Assembly (NCBI GenBank): GCA_946478765.1
Contig: CAMLDH010000059.1
Span: forward strand, 1 to 15,891
Length of the DNA: 15,891 nucleotides
Direction: 5' to 3'
Source of the DNA: an uncultured Oxalobacteraceae bacterium
Lineage (GTDB): Bacteria; Pseudomonadota; Gammaproteobacteria; Burkholderiales; Burkholderiaceae
Made by a program: the position numbers and the translations under genes. Positions 1 through 8,127 of this stretch are shown in pieces. Numbering within the stretch: the first letter of the stretch is position 1; each line of letters begins with the position of its first letter. The notes beneath the pieces were generated by a model. That model did no database searches. It had not been told where the DNA came from and saw nothing but the letters and a program-made list of their open reading frames with translations.

Positions 1-2
1 GC

Positions 3-182
3 TTGCAAGCGCAGACCGTTACGCAGGCGCGCAGCATGCTGCGCGAAACCCCTGCTTCACCCTTGCCAATCGAAAAAATCCATCGATTTCCTTTGACGGA
101 GGATTTGCCGGATGCGGTACTAGGCACTACGCAGATGATTTATCGAAGCGGTTGGGATATCGCGGCTAACGGCTTCATTTGA
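3..182 (+). CDS. 3' end of an unidentified protein (partial)
   Basis: The frame starting at base 3 is open from the window edge to a TGA at 180-182 and gives 59 residues ending in SGWDIAANGFI. The visible part has a normal residue mix (PLTEDLPDAVLGTTQMIY) and no transmembrane or obvious catalytic motif. The gene begins outside the window. Its stop overlaps the end of the convergent methyltransferase by 8 bp. Such tail-to-tail overlap is common in compact genomes and supports both reading frames. I do not recognise the family, and the assignment as coding rests on the open frame, the composition and the neat convergent end. Confidence 0.55.
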   Translation: MQAQTVTQARSMLRETPASPLPIEKIHRFPLTEDLPDAVLGTTQMIYRSGWDIAANGFI

Positions 183-828
183 ATTTTCCGCTCAGCATCC
201 AGTAATACTCCAGACGCAGGACGCGGATGTCTCTGAGTACGGTACCCAATTTTTTCCGCAACGTGCTATCGGTCGGAAAATTCTTCAGCACTTCGTAGCG
301 CTCGCCGTTGTCCAGCCGGCGAATTTGATAGGTATTGCCGTCCAGATCGGTGCGCGCAATCGGCGTATTGCTGCCCTCGACATAGGTATTGTCGATCATC
401 ACCAGCAGCCCGTCCTTGCCCATCGTGGCACGTAACTTTTCGAGTAATGCTGTTTGTTCCTGGCGCTTTACATGCGACCACCAGAAACCGGCGAAACAGG
501 CGGAGAACCTGCCTTCCGTTTGCAAATCGAAGGCATCGGCCAGCGCAAATTGCACTTTGTCGGCCGGCAAATTCTTCGCCTTCGCGACGTCGATCATTTC
601 CGGATTGATATCGCTTGCCCACACGGACGCGGACGATGGCGCGAACTGCGCGGTCCAATAGCCGGTACCGCATGCAACTTCCAGCACATCGTGCCCTTCC
701 AGCACCTCATTCACGCGCTCATGCAGGATCGCGAGATCCGCCTGGCGCTCGGGCTTGGCATAGATTTCTTCATACTTGCCGGCGCGCTGTGCGTAATACG
801 CCTTCATGTCGGTATTGACGGTATTCAT
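175..828 (-). CDS. Class I SAM-dependent methyltransferase
   Basis: The 217-residue protein has the glycine-rich SAM-binding motif I (VLEVACGTGYW, about residues 48-58), followed about 20 residues later by an acidic motif II region (VWASDINPEMI). This is the seven-strand Rossmann methyltransferase fold. A FAGFWWSHV stretch and a later LLVMIDNTY strand fit the rest of the fold. The substrate cannot be read from the sequence; the size and motifs resemble the broad Methyltransf_11/25 groups acting on small molecules. I start it at the second of two adjacent ATG codons (828), behind a GCGAGAG stretch. An in-frame extension to 903 would add a basic, low-complexity leader and run into the small ORF at 887-1027, so I rejected it. 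It lies downstream of cysB on the same strand, but nothing shown ties it to sulfur metabolism. Confidence 0.85.
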   Translation of the reverse strand: MNTVNTDMKAYYAQRAGKYEEIYAKPERQADLAILHERVNEVLEGHDVLEVACGTGYWTAQFAPSSASVWASDINPEMIDVAKAKNLPADKVQFALADAFDLQTEGRFSACFAGFWWSHVKRQEQTALLEKLRATMGKDGLLVMIDNTYVEGSNTPIARTDLDGNTYQIRRLDNGERYEVLKNFPTDSTLRKKLGTVLRDIRVLRLEYYWMLSGKFK

Positions 829-886
829 CATGCTCTCGCTTTTGATATGTTGAGGACAGAGCGGACCGCGCAGGCTGACGCTACGC

Positions 887-1027
887 TTAACTTTGTCCCG
901 CAATGTCTAGGATTGCTTGTGCCACTTCGACAAAGCTGGCGCCATATGACAGATCAGTCACATAGGCCACCGGTGTCGGTAACTTGTTTATGTATTGCGG
1001 ATGCTGCGCCGTTCCTGCTGCGGCCAT
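887..1027 (-). CDS. Small ORF of 46 codons between cysB and the methyltransferase, possibly coding
   Basis: An ATG-to-TAA frame on the minus strand sits 13 bp after the cysB stop and 58 bp before the methyltransferase start, all in the same direction. It encodes 46 residues (starts MAAAGTAQHPQY, middle LPTPVAYVTDLSYG, ends ILDIAGQS). The residue mix is ordinary, with no low-complexity stretch, which is why I list it. A GAGG at about 1039-1042 lies 11 bases ahead of the ATG, a weak and distant ribosome binding site. An in-frame TGA directly precedes the ATG, so it is not a readthrough tail of cysB. It could be a genuine small protein, the remnant of a longer gene, or chance. I recognise no family. 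Confidence 0.35.
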   Translation of the reverse strand: MAAAGTAQHPQYINKLPTPVAYVTDLSYGASFVEVAQAILDIAGQS

Positions 1028-1040
1028 TCAAGCAGCGACC

Positions 1041-1982
1041 TCATAACTCGTACATATCCTTTTCGCCGCTCATCACCTGGTCGATCAACTTGCGGTTCAG
1101 GGTTGGCGCCAGCAATTCAATGAAGGTATAGACATAGCTGCGCAGATAAGCGCCTTGCTTCATTGCTACGCGGGAAACATTGGTGCCGAACAAATGTCCG
1201 ACCGAGATCGCGCGCAGATTCTTGTCGCGCTCCGGATCGAATGCCATGCCGGCAATGATACCCACGCCTAGGCCAAGCTCGACATAGGTTTTGATGACAT
1301 CGGCATCGATCGCCTCCAGCAACACGTCCGGATGCAGTCCGCGCAGCGAAAATGCATGATCGATCTTCGCGCGGCCGGTAAAGGCACTATCGTAAGTAAT
1401 CAACGGAAATGCGGCAATCTCTTCCAGCGTGACCGATTTCGATTTCAACAACGGATGCTCGGGCGGCACCACCACCACATGTTCCCATTGGTAGCAGGGA
1501 ATCGTCACCAGACCGTCGACGCTGGTGATGGATTCGGTGGCAATGGCAAGATCGGCTTGATCTTTCAATACCATTTCGGAAACTTGTTTGGGATTCCCCT
1601 GAAGCAGCGACAATCGCACTTTCGGGAAGCGTTGCGTAAATGCCTGCACCACCTTAGGCAAGGAATAGCGTGCCTGGGTGTGCGTGGTGGCAATCGTAAA
1701 GCTGCCGCTATCCTGCGCCGCAAACTCTTTGCCGATCCGCTTCAACCCGTCGATTTCCTGCATGATCAGCTCCACCGACTTCAACACCGCCCGCCCCGGT
1801 TCGGTCAAGCCGCGGATACGTTTGCCGTGGCGGGCAAAAATATCGACGCCCAGCTCCTCTTCCAGTTCGATAATCGCCTTGGATACGCCGGGTTGCGAAG
1901 TGTAGAGCGCCTTGGCGGCTTCGGTCAGGTTATAGTTTTGCCGGACCGCTTCGCGCACGAAGCGAAGTTGATGGAGGTTCAT
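1041..1982 (-). CDS. cysB: CysB-type LysR-family transcriptional regulator of sulfur assimilation
   Basis: The 313-residue protein has an N-terminal winged helix-turn-helix (about residues 1-60, with LTEAAKALYTSQPGVSKAI as the recognition helix region) and a C-terminal periplasmic-binding-like effector domain. Residues T100, T102, Q103 and T202 fall at the same numbers as the sulfate-contacting residues known from enterobacterial CysB (motif TTHTQARYSLP, and TYDSAFTG). This strongly supports CysB/Cbl rather than a generic LysR protein. It is slightly shorter than the 324-residue enteric CysB. In that family, O- or N-acetylserine triggers activation of cys genes and CysB represses its own gene. 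It is divergent from the sulfur operon at 2115-8892, the usual arrangement for a LysR regulator and its target. The ribosome site AAGGA (1987-1991) lies 4 bases before the ATG. CysB versus Cbl cannot be separated here. Confidence 0.93.
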   Translation of the reverse strand: MNLHQLRFVREAVRQNYNLTEAAKALYTSQPGVSKAIIELEEELGVDIFARHGKRIRGLTEPGRAVLKSVELIMQEIDGLKRIGKEFAAQDSGSFTIATTHTQARYSLPKVVQAFTQRFPKVRLSLLQGNPKQVSEMVLKDQADLAIATESITSVDGLVTIPCYQWEHVVVVPPEHPLLKSKSVTLEEIAAFPLITYDSAFTGRAKIDHAFSLRGLHPDVLLEAIDADVIKTYVELGLGVGIIAGMAFDPERDKNLRAISVGHLFGTNVSRVAMKQGAYLRSYVYTFIELLAPTLNRKLIDQVMSGEKDMYEL

Positions 1983-2114
1983 GGATTCCTTAATTTTTTA
2001 CTAATTTATTTTCGCTTTTGTATATACTCAATACGCATATAAGCAAATAAATACTTTGTAGTTTGGAATAAGGAATAAGTTTATTACGATTCATCCTACT
2101 TTGTGCGAGGTGAT
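1983..2114. promoter_or_regulatory. Divergent control region between cysB and the sulfur operon
   Basis: This 132-bp spacer is clearly more AT-rich than its flanks and must hold the promoters for both cysB (leftward) and the tauE-cysI operon (rightward). LysR-type regulators normally bind such shared spacers. It contains a perfect 7-bp tandem repeat (GGAATAA twice, 2065-2078) followed by more T/A-rich half-site-like sequence (AAGTTTATTAC). On the other strand the repeat reads as TTATTCC elements, resembling the TTAT-type half-sites described for enteric CysB. I infer a CysB operator; no clear sigma-70 promoter for the rightward operon could be fixed. The rightward start codon is preceded by GAGGTGAT (2107-2114). 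Confidence 0.6.
2003..2031 (-). promoter_or_regulatory. Candidate sigma-70 promoter for cysB
   Basis: On the minus strand a TTGAGT hexamer (2026-2031) and a TAAATT hexamer (2003-2008) are separated by 17 bp, a good match in spacing and a fair match in sequence to -35 and -10 elements. Transcription would begin near 1996, giving a leader of roughly 14 bases before the cysB start. The region is AT-rich, so a chance match is possible. Confidence 0.35.
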
Positions 2115-2888
2115 ATGACTCTTTCTTATGTAGTTTCCGGTTTTGCCGTCGGCCTGTTGGTTGGATTGACTGGCGTGGGTGGCGGATCGCTGATGACACC
2201 GTTGTTGACCTTGCTGTTCGGCATATCGCCCACGGTTGCGGTCGGCACCGACCTCGCGTTCGCGTCAGTCACCAAAAGCGCCGGCACCTTTGCGCATCGC
2301 TTCCGCGGCACCGTGCATTGGGACATCGTCAAACGCCTGTGCATCGGCGCCTTGCCGGCAGCCTTTCTCGCCACATTGTCGCTCAAATATTTCGGCGCGC
2401 TGGACAAGCAAATCGGCCAGATCATTCGTTATTCGATTGCCGGCTCAGTGCTATTGACTGTCGTTGCATTGCTGTTCAGAGGAAAAATGCAGGCATGGGC
2501 AGTCAATCATCCGGAAAAACAATTACAAGGCGCGAAGCTTACTGCAGCTACAATTCTGGCTGGCGCAGTGCTCGGCACGCTGGTCACCATTTCCTCCATC
2601 GGCGCCGGCGCGATCGGCGCGACACTGCTGGTATTGCTTTACCCACGCCTGAAACCTGCCGAGATCGCCGGCACCGATATCGCATATGCCGTACCATTGA
2701 CGGCCATCGCCGCGTTCGGCCACTGGTGGCTCGGCTCGATCAACTGGGAATTGCTTTTCATGCTGCTGGTGGGCTCGGTGCCCGGCATTACGATCGGATC
2801 ATTGGCAGCACGGGCCGTACCGGAAAAAATCCTGCGTGGCTTGTTGGCGACAACCCTGACCGGTGTTGCCGCGAAATTAGTATTTTAA
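2115..2888 (+). CDS. TauE/SafE-family membrane transporter, probable sulfite or related anion carrier
   Basis: The 257-residue protein is almost entirely hydrophobic helices, about eight by eye. It has the two-fold internal repeat of the TauE/SafE family: GLTGVGGGSLMTPLL near residue 18 and SSIGAGAIGATLL about 145 residues later. It has no signal peptide beyond its first helix and would sit in the inner membrane. Family members move sulfite, sulfoacetate or other organosulfur anions. Placed as first gene of the sulfate-reduction operon, 10 bp before cysI, it could export excess sulfite or take up a sulfur anion; direction and substrate are inferred from context. An ATG at 2115 behind GAGGTGAT is preferred over the in-frame GTG at 2103. 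Confidence 0.88.
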   Translation: MTLSYVVSGFAVGLLVGLTGVGGGSLMTPLLTLLFGISPTVAVGTDLAFASVTKSAGTFAHRFRGTVHWDIVKRLCIGALPAAFLATLSLKYFGALDKQIGQIIRYSIAGSVLLTVVALLFRGKMQAWAVNHPEKQLQGAKLTAATILAGAVLGTLVTISSIGAGAIGATLLVLLYPRLKPAEIAGTDIAYAVPLTAIAAFGHWWLGSINWELLFMLLVGSVPGITIGSLAARAVPEKILRGLLATTLTGVAAKLVF

Positions 2889-2898
2889 GGAATTACAG

Positions 2899-4593
2899 AT
2901 GTATCGCTACGATCAATATGACCATCAAATCGTCAAGGAACGCGTTGCGCAGTATCGCGATCAAGTGCGCCGCCGTCTTGTCGATGAACTGACTGAAGAC
3001 GAATTCCGTCCGCTGCGTTTGCAGAACGGCCTGTACATGCAGCGTCATGCGTACATGCTGCGCATCGCGGTGCCGTACGGCCTGTTGTCCACGAAACAAA
3101 TGCGCATGTTCGCGCACATCGCACGCAAGTACGACCGCGGCTATGGCCATTTCACGACGCGCCAGAACATCCAGTACAACTGGATCAACCTGGAAGAAAC
3201 GCCCGATATCCTGGCCGATCTGGCCTCGGTCGAAATGCATGCGATTCAAACATCCGGCAATTGCATTCGCAATATCACGTCCGACGAATATTGCGGCGTC
3301 GCCGCGGACGAGATCATCGATCCGCGTCCGTATGCTGAAATCCTGCGCCAATGGAGCACCTTCCATCCGGAATTCGCTTACCTGCCGCGCAAGTTCAAGA
3401 TCGCGATCAACGGCGCACTCGAAGACCGCGCTGCCATCGGCATGCATGACATCGGCCTGAGCGTCGTGAAAAGCGCGCAGGGCGAGATCGGTTTCCGCGT
3501 GATGGTGGGCGGCGGTCTAGGCCGCACGCCGATTATCGGCAGCGTCGTGCGCGAATTCCTGCCATGGCAGCACATGCTGACCTATATCGAAGCGATCATG
3601 CGCGTGTACAACCAGTACGGCCGCCGCGACAACATCTACAAGGCGCGCGTCAAGATCCTGCTGAAAGCGCTCGGCGTCGAAGAATTCGCACGTCAGGTCG
3701 AGGCCGAATGGGCTGACATCAAGGATGGTCCGAGCACATTGACGACTGACGAAATGAATCGCGTGGCCGCCTATTTCACTGCGCCGGCGTACGAGACGCT
3801 GGCCGCAACCGATGCCACCGTCGAGCAGCATAAGCAGGAAAACAAGGCCTTCGCGAACTGGGTGCAGCGCAACGTCAAATCCCACAAGATGCCCGGTTAC
3901 GCCGTGGTCGTGTTATCGCTCAAGAAAACCGGCGTGCCGCCGGGCGATGCGACTGCCGAGCAAATGGATTTTGTCGCCGATCTGGCCGACCAATACAGCT
4001 TCGGCGAATTGCGCGTCACACATGAGCAGAATCTGGTGCTGGCCGACGTCAAGCAATCCGATCTGATCGCGCTGTGGAAAGAAGCGAAAGCGCATGGCCT
4101 GGCGACACCGAACATCGGTTTGCTGACCGACATCATCTGCTGCCCCGGCGGCGACTTCTGTTCGCTGGCCAATGCGAAATCGATCCCGATCGCCGAAGCG
4201 ATTGCGGAGCGTTTCGATAACCTCGATTTCCAGCACGACATCGGCGAAATCGAACTGAATATTTCCGGTTGCATCAATGCATGCGGCCACCATCACGTCG
4301 GCAATATCGGCATTCTCGGTGTCGACAAGGATGGCGCCGAGTGGTACCAGGTGTCGCTGGGCGGCGCGCAGGGCAACGATATTGCCATCGGCAAGATCAT
4401 CGGCCCGTCATTCTCCGCGCACCAGATGCCGGTCGTGATCGATCGCATCCTGCAAGTCTATCTGCGCGATCGCACCGAAGACGAACGCTTCATCGATACG
4501 GTAGGCCGTATCGGGATCACGCCGTTCAAGGATCATGTCTATGCGACGCCGATCAAGATCGGCCAGCCGATTGGAGAAGATGCATATGCGTAA
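2899..4593 (+). CDS. cysI: Siroheme/[4Fe-4S] sulfite reductase hemoprotein (CysI-like nitrite/sulfite reductase)
   Basis: The 564-residue protein has the duplicated ferredoxin-like plus catalytic-domain layout of siroheme reductases. The cluster and siroheme ligand cysteines are present as C415-x5-C421 (CCPGGDFC) and C458-x3-C462 (SGCINAC). Anion-binding basic residues are recognisable at R88 (GHFTTRQN), R124 (GNCIRNITSD) and the KFK pair K165/K167. It catalyses six-electron reduction of sulfite to sulfide in the cytoplasm. No CysJ flavoprotein is encoded nearby, so electrons probably come from ferredoxin or another carrier. A nitrite reductase role is less likely given cysH, cysD and cysN downstream. 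An AAGG at 2887-2890, overlapping the tauE stop codon, serves as ribosome site, and the 3' end overlaps the DUF934 gene by 8 bp. Confidence 0.93.
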   Translation: MYRYDQYDHQIVKERVAQYRDQVRRRLVDELTEDEFRPLRLQNGLYMQRHAYMLRIAVPYGLLSTKQMRMFAHIARKYDRGYGHFTTRQNIQYNWINLEETPDILADLASVEMHAIQTSGNCIRNITSDEYCGVAADEIIDPRPYAEILRQWSTFHPEFAYLPRKFKIAINGALEDRAAIGMHDIGLSVVKSAQGEIGFRVMVGGGLGRTPIIGSVVREFLPWQHMLTYIEAIMRVYNQYGRRDNIYKARVKILLKALGVEEFARQVEAEWADIKDGPSTLTTDEMNRVAAYFTAPAYETLAATDATVEQHKQENKAFANWVQRNVKSHKMPGYAVVVLSLKKTGVPPGDATAEQMDFVADLADQYSFGELRVTHEQNLVLADVKQSDLIALWKEAKAHGLATPNIGLLTDIICCPGGDFCSLANAKSIPIAEAIAERFDNLDFQHDIGEIELNISGCINACGHHHVGNIGILGVDKDGAEWYQVSLGGAQGNDIAIGKIIGPSFSAHQMPVVIDRILQVYLRDRTEDERFIDTVGRIGITPFKDHVYATPIKIGQPIGEDAYA

Positions 4594-5107
4594 CATCATT
4601 AAAGACAAACAAGTCGTTGCCGACGACTGGACTATTCTCAAACTGGCCGAAGGTGAAGCAGCGGACAGCGTTGTGGTCCCCGCCGGCAAGGTGATCGTGC
4701 CGCTGGCCGTATGGCAAGCGCAACGTGCCGCGCTGCAAAACCGCAACGATGTGGGCGTACTGTTCGGCAGCAGCGAACGTCCGGAAGCATTGAAAGACGA
4801 TGTTGCACGGATGCCGGTGATCGCAGTCGATTTCCCGAAATTCGCCGATGGCCGCGGTTATTCGATCGCATACAACCTGCGCGCCCGTCTCGGCTATACC
4901 GGCGAATTGCGCGCGATCGGCGACGTATTGCGCGACCAGTTGTTTTACATGCAACGCGTAGGCTTCAATGCATTCGCCGTGCGCGCTGATCGCGATATTC
5001 ATGATGCATTGAAAGGTTTGACCGATTTTTCCGAACCGTATCAGGCATCGTGGGATCAAAAATCGCCACTGTTTCGCCGCACGCAGCGCGCCGGAGCGGG
5101 CGCATGA
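4586..5107 (+). CDS. DUF934-family protein of the sulfite reductase operon
   Basis: The 173-residue soluble protein belongs to the DUF934 family, which is typically found next to cysI and cysH in proteobacteria. The characteristic part is the C-terminal half, with FADGRGYSIAYNLR and GDVLRDQLFYMQRVGFNAF (about residues 86-127). Its biochemical role is unsettled; the constant linkage to CysJ-less sulfite reductases suggests a role in assembly of, or electron supply to, the reductase, which is inference. I chose the ATG at 4586 because GGAG (4573-4576) lies 9 bases upstream; an ATG two codons earlier is too close to that site. The start lies inside the end of cysI and the stop overlaps cysH as ATGA, so translation of the three genes is probably coupled. 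Confidence 0.88.
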   Translation: MRNIIKDKQVVADDWTILKLAEGEAADSVVVPAGKVIVPLAVWQAQRAALQNRNDVGVLFGSSERPEALKDDVARMPVIAVDFPKFADGRGYSIAYNLRARLGYTGELRAIGDVLRDQLFYMQRVGFNAFAVRADRDIHDALKGLTDFSEPYQASWDQKSPLFRRTQRAGAGA

Positions 5108-5817
5108 ATGACTTCGACACCCTAGTAGCGAACACACAGGCGACGCTGCAGCGGATCGCCGATGAATTTACGCCGGCAGTCTTTGCATCCAGCCTGGCAG
5201 CGGAAGACATGGTATTGACCGACCTGATCTTGCGCGCCACGCTGCCGATCGGCATATTCACGCTCGAAACCGGTCGCCTGCACAAGGAAACGCTGGGTGT
5301 GCTGAACCGCATCAAGGAAACCTACGATTATGACGTCACGTTGTACCGTCCGGAGCCAGCAGCAGTCGACGCCTATGTACAGCAAAACGGCCTGAACGCT
5401 TTTTATGACAGCGTCGATATGCGCAAGGAATGTTGCCGCATCCGCAAGGTCGAACCGCTCAAGCGCGCCCTGGCCGGCAACAAGGCGTGGATCACCGGTC
5501 AGCGCCGCTCGCAATCGACCACACGCGCCGCGCTGGATATACAAGAGCAGGATGACACGCACGGCATGCTCAAATTCAATCCGCTCGCCGACTGGTCGGA
5601 AGAGGATGTCTGGCACTATATTCGGAGCAACAAGGTTTTATATAATCCATTGCATGACAAAGGTTATCCGTCGATCGGCTGCGAACCCTGTACCCGTGCT
5701 ATCCAGCCGGGTGAGGATGTACGTGCCGGGCGCTGGTGGTGGGAAAATCCTGAATCCAAGGAATGCGGCCTGCACGTAGTTGATGGCAAACTCGTCAGAA
5801 TCAAATCAGTAGCATAA
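5104..5817 (+). CDS. cysH: Assimilatory APS reductase (CysH, iron-sulfur type)
   Basis: The 237-residue protein is of the PAPS/APS reductase family. It has CC at 110-111 (KECCRIRK) and CEPC at 193-196, the four cysteines that bind a [4Fe-4S] cluster in adenylylsulfate (APS) reductases and are missing from PAPS-specific E. coli CysH. The catalytic cysteine is C221 in ECGLH near the C terminus. It reduces APS to sulfite using thioredoxin or glutaredoxin. The absence of an APS kinase gene in the operon fits direct APS use. The first ATG, overlapping the DUF934 stop as ATGA, is chosen; a longer in-frame start 54 bp upstream would lie deep inside the previous gene. Confidence 0.93.
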   Translation: MNDFDTLVANTQATLQRIADEFTPAVFASSLAAEDMVLTDLILRATLPIGIFTLETGRLHKETLGVLNRIKETYDYDVTLYRPEPAAVDAYVQQNGLNAFYDSVDMRKECCRIRKVEPLKRALAGNKAWITGQRRSQSTTRAALDIQEQDDTHGMLKFNPLADWSEEDVWHYIRSNKVLYNPLHDKGYPSIGCEPCTRAIQPGEDVRAGRWWWENPESKECGLHVVDGKLVRIKSVA

Positions 5818-5836
5818 CAACACTGGCTTAAAAACT

Positions 5837-6772
5837 ATGAATACAGCAGTCGATAAATTATTTCTGGATGCCGCCAGCAACCGTCACCTGGATTGGCTGG
5901 AATCGGAGGCGATCCACATCATGCGCGAAGTCGCGGCCGAGTGCAGCAACCCCGCGTTGCTTTTCTCCGGCGGCAAGGATTCCGTCGTGTTGCTGCGCAT
6001 TGCAGAAAAGGCTTTCCGCCCCGGCAAATTCCCGTTCCCGCTGGTGCATATCGATACCGGCCACAACTTCGCCGAGGTCATTACCTTCCGCGACAAGCGC
6101 GTCGCCGAATTGGGCGAAAAGCTGATCGTCGGTTCGGTCGAAGATTCGATCAAGCGTGGCACGGTACGCCTGCGCAATCCGCAAACCGATTCGCGCAATG
6201 CGGCGCAAGCGGTGACCCTGCTGGAAACCATCGCAACGCACAAATTCGACGCCTGCATCGGCGGCGCCCGTCGCGATGAAGAAAAGGCGCGTGCGAAAGA
6301 GCGCATCTTCTCGTTCCGCGATGAATTCGGTCAATGGAATCCGAAGGCGCAACGTCCTGAATTGTGGGACCTGTATAACACCCGCGTCCATCCGGGCGAA
6401 AATATGCGCGTGTTCCCGATTTCGAACTGGACCGAACTTGACGTGTGGCAGTACATCGCACGCGAAAAGCTGGAACTGCCGCCGATTTATTTCGCGCACG
6501 AGCGCCAAGTCATTCCGCGCAACGGCTTGCTGGTGCCGCTGACCGATCTGACGCCGCCGCGCGACGGCGAAACGGTGGAAACGCAGGTCGTGCGTTTCCG
6601 CACTGTCGGCGATATTTCCTGCACCTGCCCGGTAGCATCGGATGCCGTCACCGTCGATGCAATCATTGCCGAAACGGCAGTGACCCAAATTACCGAGCGC
6701 GGCGCCACCCGCATGGATGATCAGACATCGGAAGCTTCGATGGAAAAACGCAAGAAAGAAGGGTATTTCTAA
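5837..6772 (+). CDS. cysD: Sulfate adenylyltransferase subunit 2 (CysD)
   Basis: The 311-residue protein has the PP-loop motif SGGKDS at residues 44-49 that binds the ATP pyrophosphate, in the typical context LLFSGGKDSVVLLRIAEKAF. Length matches the family (about 300). It is the catalytic half of heterodimeric ATP sulfurylase, making APS from sulfate and ATP with GTP hydrolysis by CysN. The C-terminal tail ending in KRKKEGYF is typical of CysD. It follows cysH after 19 bp, with no clear Shine-Dalgarno sequence ahead of the ATG, and its TAA overlaps the cysN ATG by one base, consistent with coupled synthesis of the two subunits. Confidence 0.96.
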   Translation: MNTAVDKLFLDAASNRHLDWLESEAIHIMREVAAECSNPALLFSGGKDSVVLLRIAEKAFRPGKFPFPLVHIDTGHNFAEVITFRDKRVAELGEKLIVGSVEDSIKRGTVRLRNPQTDSRNAAQAVTLLETIATHKFDACIGGARRDEEKARAKERIFSFRDEFGQWNPKAQRPELWDLYNTRVHPGENMRVFPISNWTELDVWQYIAREKLELPPIYFAHERQVIPRNGLLVPLTDLTPPRDGETVETQVVRFRTVGDISCTCPVASDAVTVDAIIAETAVTQITERGATRMDDQTSEASMEKRKKEGYF

Positions 6773-8109
6773 TGAACGCCGTGCTAGCAGAACAAAACTT
6801 GAATAAAGCCGCCGCCCAACAAAAATCAGCAGAACGCGGCCTGCTTCGCTTCATCACCGCGGGTTCGGTGGATGACGGCAAGAGCACCTTGATCGGTCGC
6901 CTGCTGTTCGACAGCAAGGGGATTTTCGCCGATCAGCTGGATGCGATTTCGCGCGCCAAGCACAAGCGCACCGTCGGCGACACGATCGATCTGTCGCTGC
7001 TGACCGATGGACTGGAAGCCGAGCGCGAGCAAGGCATCACGATCGATGTGGCCTATCGTTATTTCGCGACGCCGAAACGCAAATTCATCATCGCCGACAC
7101 GCCGGGCCACGAGCAATACACACGCAACATGGTGACCGGTGCATCGACGGCCGACGCGGTCATCATTTTGATCGACGTCTCCAAAGTCAAATTGGGCGAC
7201 GACGGCAGCGTCGAATTGCTGACGCAAACCAAGCGCCATTCGACCATCGCGCATCTGCTGCGTATCGAACACGTGATCGTGGCGGTCAACAAGATGGATC
7301 TGGTCGACTACAACCAAACCGTGTACGACCGCATCATCGGCGCGTATCAGGAATTCGCGAACCAGCTTGGTCTGAAAGACATTCGCCCGATTCCATTGTC
7401 GGCGCTGGCCGGCGACAACGTGGTGACAGCCAGCGACAAATTGGCGTGGTACAAAGGGCCGACCTTGATCGACCTGCTCGAATCGCTTTCCGTCTATGAC
7501 GAATCGCATGACGAGCCGTTCCGCTTCCCGGTGCAACTGGTGGCGCGCCATAATGGACATGAAGCCAATGACTTCCGCGGCTACATGGGCCGCATTGAAG
7601 CGGGCAAGGTGCGCAAGGGCGACAAGCTGGTGGTGCAACCGAGCGGCCGGACCGCCACGGTGAAGGACATTCTTACTCTCGAAGGTTCGCTGGAATCGGC
7701 CGTCGTCGGTCAATCGGTGACGCTGCTGCTGGAAGAGTATCTCGACATTTCGCGCGGCGACATGCTGGCCACCGCCGATCGTCCTGCCACGTTGCTCAAG
7801 ACCGTCAATGCCGAGGTATGCTGGCTGTCGGAAGAGCCGCTGGATTTCCGCCGCAAATACTGGCTCAAGCACACCACCAAGCAGGTTGCTGCGCGCGTTA
7901 CCAAGATCGATACGCTGCTCGATATCAATACGCAGGAAACGCGATCCGCCGACGTTTTGAAATTGAATGACATCGCCCGCGTGTCGATTAACGTGCAACA
8001 GTCGCTTGCCGCAGATGCGTATGATGCAATCCGCTCGACCGGCGCGTTTATCCTGATCGATGAAGTCACGCATCAGACCGTCGCCGCAGGAATGATTCGA
8101 CTCGTCTGA
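6772..8109 (+). CDS. cysN: Sulfate adenylyltransferase subunit 1, GTPase (CysN)
   Basis: The 445-residue protein is an EF-Tu-like GTPase. G1 is GSVDDGKS (31-38), G3 is DTPGHEQ (109-115), G4 is NKMD (173-176), and the SALAGDNV stretch is G5. Beta-barrel domains follow from about residue 240. It couples GTP hydrolysis to sulfate adenylylation by CysD. It ends soon after the barrel domains and carries no C-terminal CysC (APS kinase) fusion, unlike NodQ-type proteins. The ribosome site AAGGG (6759-6763) lies 8 bases before the ATG, which shares a base with the cysD stop codon. Confidence 0.96.
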   Translation: MNAVLAEQNLNKAAAQQKSAERGLLRFITAGSVDDGKSTLIGRLLFDSKGIFADQLDAISRAKHKRTVGDTIDLSLLTDGLEAEREQGITIDVAYRYFATPKRKFIIADTPGHEQYTRNMVTGASTADAVIILIDVSKVKLGDDGSVELLTQTKRHSTIAHLLRIEHVIVAVNKMDLVDYNQTVYDRIIGAYQEFANQLGLKDIRPIPLSALAGDNVVTASDKLAWYKGPTLIDLLESLSVYDESHDEPFRFPVQLVARHNGHEANDFRGYMGRIEAGKVRKGDKLVVQPSGRTATVKDILTLEGSLESAVVGQSVTLLLEEYLDISRGDMLATADRPATLLKTVNAEVCWLSEEPLDFRRKYWLKHTTKQVAARVTKIDTLLDINTQETRSADVLKLNDIARVSINVQQSLAADAYDAIRSTGAFILIDEVTHQTVAAGMIRLV

Positions 8110-8127
8110 GCGATATTGCAAAATACC

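Noticed and set aside
175..903. Methyltransferase start at 903
   Set aside because: The added 25 residues are basic and unlike the fold. A start at 828 sits behind a purine-rich ribosome site, and the extension overlaps the small ORF upstream.
1990..2199. 69-codon minus-strand frame over the cysB/tauE spacer
   Set aside because: It covers the AT-rich control region and the antisense of tauE; the Lys/Asn/Ser-rich product looks like translated intergenic DNA.
5858..6688. 276-codon open frame antisense to cysD
   Set aside because: Shadow of a certain gene with no independent coding evidence.
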